DNA of 21,269 nt from a virus: the IMG/VR virus record IMGVR_UViG_3300042988_000088, positions 1-21,269 of that record; one strand, given 5' to 3'. Positions 1 through 6,276 of this stretch are shown in pieces. The notes beneath the pieces are model-generated. The model saw only the letters and a program-made list of their open reading frames with translations. It did no database searches and had not been told where the DNA came from. The number at the start of each line of letters is the position of its first letter. Positions within the stretch are counted from its first letter, which is position 1. Made by a program: the position numbers and the translations under genes.

Positions 1-295
1 CAACAGCGACGAGGGCAAGACCATGACCGGGGCCCGCATCCTGGCAAAGGCCCACGAGAACCTGGCGCAGGCCTTTGGGCTTCAGACCAGGCCGACCGGC
101 GACAAGACGCCGAAGCCGCCCAAGGCCGACGCGCCGCCGAGCCTGCATGGTGTCCCGGCCGCCGACGCCAACGACGTGACGGGCGGGAAGTACGCCGCGC
201 TGGACCGCTTGGCCACCACCAACCCGATCGCCTATGAGGAAGCGCTGATGAAGCTGCCTGACTCCGAGCGCGACGCCTACCTGGCATCTCAGTAA
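1..295 (+). CDS. C-terminal fragment of a probable phage scaffolding protein (5' partial)
   Basis: The reading frame is open from base 2, so this is best read as the last 97 codons of a longer gene cut by the window start. An internal ATG at 23 has a GAGG seven bases or so upstream and could be a start, but the frame runs on before it. The visible protein is charged, has a Pro/Lys/Ala-rich linker (around KTPKPPKADAPPSL), and ends in a predicted helix (LDRLATTNPIAYEEALMKL...). That resembles the C-terminal, capsid-binding end of scaffolding proteins, and scaffolds normally lie just upstream of the major capsid gene, here two small genes away. The scaffold assignment is inference from position and general character. 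A portal-associated protein is the alternative. Confidence 0.45.
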   Translation, partial: NSDEGKTMTGARILAKAHENLAQAFGLQTRPTGDKTPKPPKADAPPSLHGVPAADANDVTGGKYAALDRLATTNPIAYEEALMKLPDSERDAYLASQ

Positions 296-304
296 GGGGG
301 CACC

Positions 305-808
305 GTGAAGCAATACATCGGCACCAAGCTCATCAACGCCATGCCCATGACCCGGCAGGCGTACAACGACCTGCGCGGCTGGACGCTCCCCGCTGACGAG
401 AACGGCGCTGACGAGGGCTATCTCGTTGAGTACCTGGACGGCGGCAAGGCCAATGTCCCGGGCTTCCTGGGCTACATCAGTTGGAGCCCGGCTGACGTGT
501 TCGACCGGGCCTACCGGCCGATCTTCGGCATGACCTTCGGTATGGCCATCGAGGCGCTGAAGGCTGGCCAGCGGGTGACTCGCGCCGGGTGGAACGGCAA
601 GGGCATGTGGCTGGTGCTGGTGCCGGGCACGCCGTCCGTCACGACAGCACCCGGCACGCCGTACCGCAAGGCGGGCATCGAGCAGTGCGAAATCCTGCCG
701 CACATTGATATGTGGACGGTCAACGCGCAAGGCCGCCGCGCCATGCTGCCGGGCTGGCTCGCCAGTCAGAGCGACATGCTGGCCGACGACTGGATGATCG
801 TCGAATAA
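305..808 (+). CDS. Two-domain protein with C-terminal DUF2829 / Tad2-like (anti-Thoeris) domain
   Basis: A 167-residue protein with a GTG start behind AAGGGGG (294-300). Residues 1 to about 72 form a small domain seen in many phage proteins, with the pattern GxK.....M...Y.....EGYLVEYLDGG......YISWSPADVFDRAYR. Residues 76-167 match DUF2829: MTFGMAIEALKAGQRVTRAGWNGKGM, then HIDM, then the characteristic end GWLASQSDMLADDWMIVE. DUF2829 includes Tad2, which forms tetramers that sequester the cyclic ADP-ribose signal of the Thoeris defence system. The 92-residue domain is the length of a stand-alone Tad2, so it looks complete. Odd points are the N-terminal fusion, a proline/threonine-rich insert (two PGTP repeats) mid-domain, and the placement between scaffold and capsid genes. 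Family membership is well supported; anti-defence activity is inferred. Confidence 0.8.
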   Translation: MKQYIGTKLINAMPMTRQAYNDLRGWTLPADENGADEGYLVEYLDGGKANVPGFLGYISWSPADVFDRAYRPIFGMTFGMAIEALKAGQRVTRAGWNGKGMWLVLVPGTPSVTTAPGTPYRKAGIEQCEILPHIDMWTVNAQGRRAMLPGWLASQSDMLADDWMIVE

Positions 809-818
809 GGACCGCATC

Positions 819-1034
819 TTGACCCGACGCTCAGTGTTGAAGATCGAATTGAAACCCGGTGAGGCCGTCTCAATCGGCGACCTCGCCGTCATCACGCTTG
901 AGGAAAAGTCGGGCAAGATCGCCCGGATCGCCATCGAGGCCGAGAAGTCCGTCCCGGTGCAGAGGGTGGCCCGGCCCACCGCCGCGCAATTCGCTGCCCT
1001 GGGCGGCATCACCGGGAAGCCGCAGCCCGCATAG
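819..1034 (+). CDS. CsrA-like small RNA-binding protein (phage type)
   Basis: A 71-residue protein. The TTG start at 819 is chosen because AAGGA (807-811, overlapping the previous stop) lies seven bases upstream. An in-frame GTG at 834 would give a protein starting like classical CsrA (V-L-K-I) but lacks a ribosome-binding site. The core LKIELKPGEAVSIGD, then VITLEEKSGKIARIAIEAEKSVPVQR, follows CsrA: GE.V.IGD turn, (V/I)T+.E strand, RI.I.A.K.V.V.R ending at the Arg equivalent to CsrA R44, a key RNA-contact residue. The CsrA R6/R7 pair is replaced by Leu-Lys, and the tail after residue 50 (RPTAAQFAALGGITG) is unlike the usual C-terminal helix. CsrA dimers bind GGA motifs in mRNA leaders and alter translation or stability. 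Here it sits directly before the capsid leader, so control of capsid or host mRNAs is possible (inference). Confidence 0.6.
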   Translation: MTRRSVLKIELKPGEAVSIGDLAVITLEEKSGKIARIAIEAEKSVPVQRVARPTAAQFAALGGITGKPQPA

Positions 1035-1130
1035 CCGGTTGCAAAATCGAACCACTTGGGAGAAAATCGCGCAAGCATCTGCGCAGGAGTGCCGAGGCTG
1101 ATTCAATTCAACCTTTGAAAGGGCACTCCT
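1035..1130 (+). promoter_or_regulatory. Structured leader of the major capsid gene
   Basis: This 96-base gap holds several signals. AGGAGTGCC (1085-1093) is perfectly complementary to GGCACTCCT (1122-1130), which ends at the capsid ATG. Inside it TTCAA (1107-1111) pairs with TTGAA (1115-1119). Together they would bury the likely Shine-Dalgarno GAAAGGG (1117-1123). A mutually exclusive small hairpin, GCGC/GTGC (1081-1084 with 1089-1092, one G-U pair), displays AGGA in its loop, the classic CsrA target shape. A second GGA is at 1059-1061. A weak sigma70-like pair TTGCAA (1039-1044) / GAAAAT (1062-1067) has 17-base spacing. The pairings are seen in sequence; the regulatory role is inference. Confidence 0.4.
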
Positions 1131-2231
1131 ATGGGAACCACGGTGGTGGCCTTCGGCGATCCGAAGGCACAAAAGAAATGGTCGGCGAACCTCGCCGTTG
1201 ATACGCGGAAGAAGTCGTACTTCGAGAACCGCTTCATCGGCACCGACGACAACAGCATCATCCAGCGCAAGACCGAACTCGAAGGCGACGCGGGCGACCG
1301 CATCAGCTTCGACCTGTGCGTCCAGATGCGCAACAAGCCGACCTACGGCGATGCGCGACTGGAGGGCAAGGAAGAAAGCCTGAAGTTCTACACCGATGAG
1401 GTCATCATCGACCAGGTGCGTCACGCCGCATCGGCCGGTGGCAAGATGAGCCGCAAGCGCACCGCGCACGACATGCGTGCCATCGCCAAGTCTCGCCTGG
1501 GCGACTACTTCGCCCGCCTGATGGACGAGTTGTTCTTCATGTACCTGTCCGGCGCACGAGGCATCAACGAGGACTTCATTGAAGGCCCGACCTACACCGG
1601 TTTCGCCGGCAACGCCTTCGAGGCCCCGGACTCTGACCACATCGTCTACGCTGGCGCCGCCACCTCCAAGGGCACGCTGACGGCCAACGACAAGATGGTC
1701 AAGGGCATCGTGGAGAAGGCGCTGAACAAGGCCGAGATGATGCAGGCCCGCAACCCCGAGACTGCCAACATGGTGCCCGTGATGAACGGCTCCGAGGAAC
1801 AGTACGTGGTGCTGATGAACCCCGACCAGGCTTACGACCTGCGCGTGGCAGACACGACCGGCTGGCTGGACATCCAGAAGGCCGCCGCTGCCGCTGAGGG
1901 CCGCAACAACCCGATCTTCAAGGGCGGGCTGGGCATGATCGGTGGCGCCGTGCTGCACAAGCACCGCAACGCGATCCGCTTCAGCGACTACGGTGCGGGC
2001 GGCAACGTCAACGCGGCACGCGCTCTGCTGCTGGGCCGTCAGGCCGCCGTGGTGGCTTTCGGTACCTCGGGTGGCCTGCGCTACTCGTGGGAGGAAAACA
2101 CCAAGGACTACGGCAACGAGCCCACGGTGGCCTCCGGCTTCATCGGCGGTATCAAGAAAACCCGGTTCAACGGCAAGGACTTCGGTGTCATCAGCATCGA
2201 CACCGCGTCCAAAGACCCGAACGCAGCCTAA
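1131..2231 (+). CDS. Major capsid protein, N4-gp56 (DUF4043-like) family
   Basis: A 366-residue protein that forms the icosahedral shell. The N-terminus (MGTTVVAFGDPKAQKKWSAN, then LAVDTRKKSYFENRFIG) and the segments DNSIIQRKTELEGDAGDRISFDL, RNKPTYGDARLEGKEESL and VRHAASAGGKMSRKRTAHDMR are typical of the N4-gp56 family of HK97-fold capsid proteins. The family also usually ends with a segment like SWEEN.KDYGNE.....G.I.GIKKTRFNGKDFGV. Length is normal for the family. The start has AAAGGG at 1118-1123. The gene ends in tandem stops TAA TAG (2229-2234). It lies between the scaffold-like gene and the decoration/adaptor genes, the expected position. Strong codon bias toward C/G third positions fits a highly expressed late gene. 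Confidence 0.93.
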   Translation: MGTTVVAFGDPKAQKKWSANLAVDTRKKSYFENRFIGTDDNSIIQRKTELEGDAGDRISFDLCVQMRNKPTYGDARLEGKEESLKFYTDEVIIDQVRHAASAGGKMSRKRTAHDMRAIAKSRLGDYFARLMDELFFMYLSGARGINEDFIEGPTYTGFAGNAFEAPDSDHIVYAGAATSKGTLTANDKMVKGIVEKALNKAEMMQARNPETANMVPVMNGSEEQYVVLMNPDQAYDLRVADTTGWLDIQKAAAAAEGRNNPIFKGGLGMIGGAVLHKHRNAIRFSDYGAGGNVNAARALLLGRQAAVVAFGTSGGLRYSWEENTKDYGNEPTVASGFIGGIKKTRFNGKDFGVISIDTASKDPNAA

Positions 2232-2247
2232 TAGGGGGTAACTCAAC

Positions 2248-2730
2248 ATGGCTACCAAAGCATCGACCTTCACCAAATACGCCACCACCTCCGTGAGTGG
2301 CGACTGCGCGGGCGACGTCATCACCAACGACTACTTCGTTGACGTGGCGGCCGCCGACATCGTGCTCAACGATGTCATCGACCTGGGCATCCTGCCCGCC
2401 AACCACACGGTGGTGGACGCGATCCTGATCGCCGACGACTTGGACACCAACGGCACTCCGACCGTTGCTCTGGACGTCGGCATCATGTCGGGCACGCCCG
2501 GCGACACTACCAGCGTCCGCACGTGCGGCAGTGAGTTCTTCGCTGCTGCCACCACGGGGCAGGCTGGCGGCGTGCTGCGCATGACCAAGAAGGAAGGCTT
2601 CCTCGTGAAGCCGACCGCAGCGGACCGTTCGATCGGCGTGAAGTTCCAGACCGCCGCCGCCACGGCTGCCGCAGGCCGCATTCGCGTGCGCGTGCTGATG
2701 GTCCCGGCATCGCCGGAAATCCAGTTCTGA
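2248..2730 (+). CDS. Probable head decoration / minor capsid protein
   Basis: A 160-residue, Ala/Thr/Val-rich protein directly downstream of the capsid gene, with AGGGGG (2233-2238) nine bases before the ATG. The pattern ...GDVITNDYFVDVAAADIVLNDVIDLG.LP.NH.VVDAILIADDLDTNGTPTVALDVGIMSG... followed by a GG.LRM and a beta-rich C-terminus recurs in small proteins placed after N4-gp56-type capsid genes and probably forms a beta-sandwich. By position and composition it is likely to bind the outside of the capsid or cement capsomers. No enzymatic motif is seen. The assignment rests on context and recalled similarity; an uncharacterised structural protein is the cautious reading. Confidence 0.6.
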   Translation: MATKASTFTKYATTSVSGDCAGDVITNDYFVDVAAADIVLNDVIDLGILPANHTVVDAILIADDLDTNGTPTVALDVGIMSGTPGDTTSVRTCGSEFFAAATTGQAGGVLRMTKKEGFLVKPTAADRSIGVKFQTAAATAAAGRIRVRVLMVPASPEIQF

Positions 2731-2743
2731 TGAACTGACCAGC

Positions 2744-2767
2744 GGGAGGGGGCTTCGGCCCCCTTCC
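2744..2767 (+). terminator. Strong UUCG-capped hairpin without a U tract
   Basis: GGGAGGGGGC (2744-2753) pairs with GCCCCCTTCC (2758-2767), ten base pairs with one G-U, around a TTCG tetraloop (2754-2757). It lies in the 56-base gap after the decoration gene. No T run follows (TGCAATTG), and a strong AAGGAG (2776-2781) for the next gene starts nine bases later. It could be a partial terminator, an RNase barrier that stabilises the capsid/decoration message, or a processing site. The structure is certain in sequence; the role is open. Confidence 0.6.
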
Positions 2768-2786
2768 TGCAATTGAAGGAGAAGCC

Positions 2787-3302
2787 ATGAAGATCGAATG
2801 CATCCTGAAGCGCCTCGGTGGCACCAAGGCCGAGATCGGCGGCATCGAATACCACTTCGAGCCCCAAACCGACGGCGCCCACGTGGCAGACGTCACCGAG
2901 AAGGCGCACATCGCCCGCTTTCTGAGCATGCCCGAGGGCTATGCCGTCTACCAGCCCGACGCAGAGCCGCAAAAGGCTGTGATCATGCTGCTGGGTAGCA
3001 ACGTTCACCCGGCCACCTTCGACATCAACGGCAAGACCTACTCGCTGGGCGACGTGGTGGCCAAGGCCGCCGCTGGCTTTGATGCCGACGACTGGAACGG
3101 TCTTTCTGACGACGCCCGCGCCGACCTGATCGACGAGGAACTGGACAAGCTGAAGGCTGAAACCGGTGACCTAAATGGCGATGGCGTGGTGGACAACAAG
3201 GACGAGCGCATCGCCCTGGTGGAAGCCTACGAGGCCAAGTTCGGCAAGAAGCCCAACGGCCGCGCGTCCCTCGACACCCTGCGCAAAGCGCTGGCCGAGT
3301 AA
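2787..3302 (+). CDS. Head-associated protein with a dockerin/EF-hand-like calcium loop
   Basis: A 171-residue protein with a strong ribosome-binding site (AAGGAG, five-base spacer). The N-terminal half (KIECILKRLGG....IGGIEYHFEP......VADVTEKAHIARFLSMPEGYAVY) resembles small phage head proteins. Residues 128-139 read D-L-N-G-D-G-V-V-D-N-K-D, with acidic or Asn ligands at loop positions 1, 3, 5, 9 and 12, the layout of a dockerin-type or EF-hand calcium loop. It is followed by a C-terminal helix-turn-helix (EAYEAKFGKKPNGRASLDTLRKAL) like the HeH/LEM-type ends of some phage structural proteins. Only one loop is present, whereas true dockerins have two. Location between decoration and adaptor genes suggests a virion or assembly protein; calcium binding is predicted only. 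Confidence 0.55.
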   Translation: MKIECILKRLGGTKAEIGGIEYHFEPQTDGAHVADVTEKAHIARFLSMPEGYAVYQPDAEPQKAVIMLLGSNVHPATFDINGKTYSLGDVVAKAAAGFDADDWNGLSDDARADLIDEELDKLKAETGDLNGDGVVDNKDERIALVEAYEAKFGKKPNGRASLDTLRKALAE

Positions 3303-3323
3303 CCCCACACACGAGACTGACCC

Positions 3324-4022
3324 ATGCCGACCATCCTCGCCTCATCTGTCATCGACCGGTCAGCGATCCTGCTGACCGACCCGACCAACATCCGTTGGCC
3401 TCGGACCGAGTTGCTGACGTGGCTCAACGATGGTCAGCAGGAAATCGCGCTCTACAAGCCCAATGCCTTCACCAAGAATCAGACGGTTCAACTGGTGGCC
3501 GGCACGAAGCAAACGCTGCCTGCCGATGCTGTGTCCCTGATTACGGTCATCCGCAACATGGGCACCAACGGCCAGACGCCCGGGCGCGGCATCACGCTGG
3601 TGTCGCGGGAGATCATGGATTCCCAGGTGTCGGACTGGCATTCGGCAAACCCGAGCGCCGAGGTCAAGCACTACGTCTACAACGAGTTCGACCCTAAGAC
3701 CTTCTACGTGTGGCCGCCGCAGCCTGCATCAGGGCAGGGCCAAGTGGAGGCCGTCTACGTGGCGAGCCCCGCGCAGGCAACGGCAAACAGCACGATCACC
3801 ATCGACGACATCTACGTGACGGCCCTGGTGAACTACATCATGTACCGGGCCTACTCCAAGGACGCCGAGTTCTCTGCCAACCCGAACATGGCGACAGGCT
3901 ACTACACGGCTTTCCAGAGCATCCTGACCGGCAAATTCAGCGCCGAGAAGATTTCCAGCCCCGAGGCCATCTCGACGCAGTTCAACCAGAACATCGTCGC
4001 CAGCCGCACCCCGCAAGGGTAA
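3324..4022 (+). CDS. Phage adaptor (neck) protein, DUF6682-like
   Basis: A 232-residue protein. The N-terminal segment AILLTDPTNIRWPRTELLTWLNDGQQEIALYKP is characteristic of the adaptor/connector proteins that dock beneath the portal: an (R/I)RW...ELL.WLNDGQ motif in a helical bundle. It is followed by a beta-rich insert with LVAGTKQTLPADAVSLITVIRN and FDPKTFYVWPPQP, then a C-terminal helix bearing YVTALVNYIMYRAYSKDAEF, also typical (the family pattern is ..AL..YvLyRAy.kDae....). It would form a ring between portal and tail. There is only a weak ribosome-binding site (GACTGACCC before ATG), so translational coupling to the upstream gene 21 bases away is likely. The family call is by recall of the pattern. 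Confidence 0.75.
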   Translation: MPTILASSVIDRSAILLTDPTNIRWPRTELLTWLNDGQQEIALYKPNAFTKNQTVQLVAGTKQTLPADAVSLITVIRNMGTNGQTPGRGITLVSREIMDSQVSDWHSANPSAEVKHYVYNEFDPKTFYVWPPQPASGQGQVEAVYVASPAQATANSTITIDDIYVTALVNYIMYRAYSKDAEFSANPNMATGYYTAFQSILTGKFSAEKISSPEAISTQFNQNIVASRTPQG

Positions 4023-4028
4023 TCACCA

Positions 4029-4649
4029 ATGAAAAGCCTTGACGCCTTCGCTTCGAGCATCCTGCCCTTCGCGCCGGGATGCTCAGAGCCGGCCATGCAC
4101 ATGGGCATCCGTCAGGCTGCCATCGAGTTCTGCGAGCGCACGCGGCTGTGGCGCTTCGACGACGAGTTCAAGGTCACGGACGGCGACTGTGAAGGCATCC
4201 TGGCGCCGTATGGCGCCGTGCTTCACGAGATCGAGGCCGTGTTGTTCGGCGGCCAGGAGCTTGAGCCGAAGGCGACGGCCTGGCTCGACCTGCACATGCG
4301 CGGGTGGCGCACGGGCGACCTGGCGGGCATTCCCAAATACTTCACCCAGACCGAGCCCAACACGATCCGGCTGGTGCCGTTCAACCCCGGTACGCTGCGC
4401 CTGAACGTGTGGCTCAAGCCCGCCCAGGACGCCACCGAGCTACCCGACTGGATGGCCGATCAGTACCGGGAAACCATCGCGCACGGCGCCCTGTCCCGCA
4501 TCCTGCTGATCCCCAAGCAGTCCTTTACCAACATCCCGCTCGGCACGGCCTTCGGCACCTTGTTTCAGGGCAAGCTGAACGAGCTTTTCACCAAGGGCTT
4601 CACGGGCCAACAGCGGGCGCCGACGCGCTCGCGTGCAACTTTTCTTTAA
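4029..4649 (+). CDS. Second neck / head-tail adaptor protein
   Basis: A 206-residue protein six bases after the first adaptor gene. The N-terminal pattern LPFAPGCSEPAMHMGIRQAAIEFCERTRLWRF is the helical start of a widespread phage neck family (PGCp....ALR.AA.EFCERT..W). It is followed by a beta domain (LAPYGAVLHEIEAVLFGGQELEP, then P.YFTQTEPNTIRLVPFNPGTLRLNVWLKP) and a C-terminal helix (LPDWMADQYRETIAHGALSRILLIP). This architecture parallels the preceding adaptor, and the two probably form successive rings linking portal to tail nozzle. The start follows AAGG at 4015-4018. The C-terminal residues (QRAPTRSRATFL) are basic. Function is inferred from family pattern and position. Confidence 0.65.
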   Translation: MKSLDAFASSILPFAPGCSEPAMHMGIRQAAIEFCERTRLWRFDDEFKVTDGDCEGILAPYGAVLHEIEAVLFGGQELEPKATAWLDLHMRGWRTGDLAGIPKYFTQTEPNTIRLVPFNPGTLRLNVWLKPAQDATELPDWMADQYRETIAHGALSRILLIPKQSFTNIPLGTAFGTLFQGKLNELFTKGFTGQQRAPTRSRATFL

Positions 4650-4658
4650 GGGGCTGAT

Positions 4659-5078
4659 ATGTCTGCTGCATCGAACTACACCGAGAACAACGTCATCAAC
4701 TCGCTGCTGCGCGGCGTGGCGTTCCCGCTTCCCGCCAAGACCTATGTGAGCCTGCACACGGCCAACCCGGGCGAGGCAGGCGGCAACGAGGTCACGGTGG
4801 GCGACTTCCCGGCCTACGTGCGCCGCGAGGCCGAGCAGGGCGGGGCTATCGGCACCGGCTGGAGCGCACCGTCCGATGGCGTGTCGCGCAACGCCAAGCA
4901 GTTGACCTACCCGGGCTTCGACGGTGCCGCGCCTGTCACCGTCACGCATTGGGCGGTGTACGACGCCTCCACGGGCGGCAACATGCTTTTCTACGCGCCG
5001 CTGCAAACCAGCCGCCAGCTTCAGACCGGCGACGTGTTCGTGTTCGACATCAACGCCCTGACGGCCACCATGTCCTGA
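4659..5078 (+). CDS. Small virion structural protein, Gp80 / tail-fibre-like family
   Basis: A 139-residue protein with AAGGGG (4648-4653) overlapping the previous stop. The features are those of the phage Gp80-like structural family: an N-terminal helix (NYTENNVINSLLRG), then KTYVSLHTANPGEAGGNEV (family pattern ..t.yvaLht.dPg..g..NEv), YVRREAEQG, TVTHWAVYDASTGGNMLFYAPL and a last strand QTGDVFVFDINAL. In related phages it is annotated as a tail fibre or structural protein that decorates the tail. The next gene begins two bases after its stop, and all following genes are tail-related, so this marks the transition from head to tail genes. The exact position in the virion is unknown. Confidence 0.7.
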   Translation: MSAASNYTENNVINSLLRGVAFPLPAKTYVSLHTANPGEAGGNEVTVGDFPAYVRREAEQGGAIGTGWSAPSDGVSRNAKQLTYPGFDGAAPVTVTHWAVYDASTGGNMLFYAPLQTSRQLQTGDVFVFDINALTATMS

Positions 5079-5080
5079 CC

Positions 5081-5965
5081 ATGCGGTATGCGCTGAATGT
5101 CACGCCGATCAACGGCTGGGAAACGCACCTTGGCGCAGGCCAGGCTGACGCATCCCTGGCCGCGACCGGCGATGGCTATCGCGCATTCTTTGCCGTCGGC
5201 CAGTCTGCCGACCTGGCTCTGTCAGCGGACGCCGCTGGCCACATCGTCATCACCGGCCTGCCGGATGGCGCCGCACTGGCGCTGACCGCATCGGGCGCCG
5301 GCATCCAGGCCCTGACCGGGACCGGCACGGCAGACCAGACGTTTTCCGCCGTCGGCGTGCCCGTGCTGTGGGCGCACCCGATCGGTGACGCTGCCATGGC
5401 GCTGGCCGTGTCTGGCGCCGCCGTCACTGCGCTGCTGGGCGCCGGCCTGGCCGAGCAGGTCATCACCGCCGAAGGGGCCGGGTATCTCGTGCTCAACGGC
5501 CTGGCGCAGCCGGCCGACATGGCGATCGCCGCCAGCGGTGCGGGCTACGGCGCCTTCTTCGCCGTCGGCGAGGCGGCCGCGATGGACCTTGCCGCCGCTG
5601 GTGCCGGATACCGCGAGCTTCACGGGTTCGCAGATGCTGCGGACCTGGAACTGGACGCGGCAGGCCTCGGGGCGCTGCTGGTAGCCCTCCACGGCCAAGC
5701 CGATCTTGCCCTGGACGCAGCCGACGCATCGGTCACCAACCTTGCGACCCTGGGCACCGGTCGGTCCGACATGCTGATGACCGGGATTGCCGGCATCCCG
5801 CGCCCGATTGTCATCCCCGAGGACTACGCGCCGGCCCATCCGTCGGGCCTCATAATCGTGCAGGCCGACCCGCGTGCATTCGTCGTGCCGCAGGGCCAGC
5901 GAGAGATCGTGGTGCACCAAGAACGACGCACGCTTGTCGTGCCCAAAGAAAGGAGTGTGGCGTGA
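5081..5965 (+). CDS. Tail-associated protein built of ~20-residue tandem repeats
   Basis: A 294-residue protein. ATG 5081 is chosen because it lies two bases after the upstream stop; the frame is open further upstream, but only inside the previous gene. After MRYALNVTPINGWET about ten imperfect units of 20-21 residues follow (residues ~22-240), with consensus (A/G)ADLALAASGAGY.A..AVG. The two most alike, GYRAFFAVGQ and GYGAFFAVGE, are six units apart, suggesting block duplication. The units are Ala/Gly/Leu-rich, consistent with a repetitive beta structure. The C-terminal ~55 residues change character: Pro-rich IPRPIVIPEDYAP, then AFVVPQGQREIVVHQERRTL, with a repeated R..VV(P/H) pattern. It is followed by a TGATG overlap with the fibre-tail adaptor gene, so it may form part of the fibre attachment site. 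No enzymatic motif is seen. Confidence 0.65.
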   Translation: MRYALNVTPINGWETHLGAGQADASLAATGDGYRAFFAVGQSADLALSADAAGHIVITGLPDGAALALTASGAGIQALTGTGTADQTFSAVGVPVLWAHPIGDAAMALAVSGAAVTALLGAGLAEQVITAEGAGYLVLNGLAQPADMAIAASGAGYGAFFAVGEAAAMDLAAAGAGYRELHGFADAADLELDAAGLGALLVALHGQADLALDAADASVTNLATLGTGRSDMLMTGIAGIPRPIVIPEDYAPAHPSGLIIVQADPRAFVVPQGQREIVVHQERRTLVVPKERSVA

Positions 5966-6243
5966 TGCTCGCTACCGTCATCAAGCAACCAGCCGACCAC
6001 CTCGACTACGACGTCGATTTTGGACGCTGGCTGCCCAGCGGCGACGCCGTGACTATGGCTGAGACGGCGGTGGAGCCAACCGGCCAGCTTGTCATCGACT
6101 CCGTGCAGATCACCGGGGCCATCGTGAAGGTGTGGACCTCCGGGGGACTGACCGGCGAAAGCTACAAGATCACCGTCACCGCCTCCACGTCGGGCGGCCG
6201 GATCAAGCAGGCGGAGTTCCGCGTCCGCGTGAGGGACAACTGA
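5965..6243 (+). CDS. Fibre-tail adaptor protein
   Basis: A 92-residue protein. The ATG at 5965 overlaps the preceding stop (TGATG) and lies ten bases after AGGAG (5950-5954); GTG 5962 would add one residue and is equally possible. The sequence (IKQPADHLDYDVDFGRWLP, then DAVTMAETAVEPTGQLVIDSVQITGAIVKVWTSGGLTGESYKITVTASTSGGRIKQAEFRVRVRD) is a compact all-beta, immunoglobulin-like domain. Phage annotations call this type a fibre-tail adaptor, a connector between tail tube and fibres. The pattern SGG..GESYKITV......G....AEF.V+V is typical. The location just before the nozzle-like and first fibre genes supports the role. Confidence 0.65.
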   Translation: MLATVIKQPADHLDYDVDFGRWLPSGDAVTMAETAVEPTGQLVIDSVQITGAIVKVWTSGGLTGESYKITVTASTSGGRIKQAEFRVRVRDN

Positions 6244-6276
6244 CGTGGCTTCATCACGCACCACAGGGGGCGCCGA

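Noticed and set aside
23-295. Stand-alone small gene starting at ATG 23
   Set aside because: The frame is open to the window start and the GAGG before ATG 23 is common in such coding sequence, so a 5' truncated larger gene is the simpler reading. It cannot be settled without upstream sequence.
1039-1067. Confident sigma70 promoter before the capsid gene
   Set aside because: TTGCAA and GAAAAT each match only four of six consensus bases; it is kept only as a possibility within the leader entry.
870-2327. Long antisense open frame of about 485 codons opposite the capsid gene
   Set aside because: It is a shadow produced by strong G/C third-position bias: it lacks a ribosome-binding site, its product is low-complexity Val/His/Gly-rich, and the + strand has a clear capsid gene. 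The other long minus-strand frames are dismissed for the same reason.
3168-3203. True cellulosomal dockerin
   Set aside because: Dockerins have two calcium loops and two helices; only one loop is present and the context is phage head genes.
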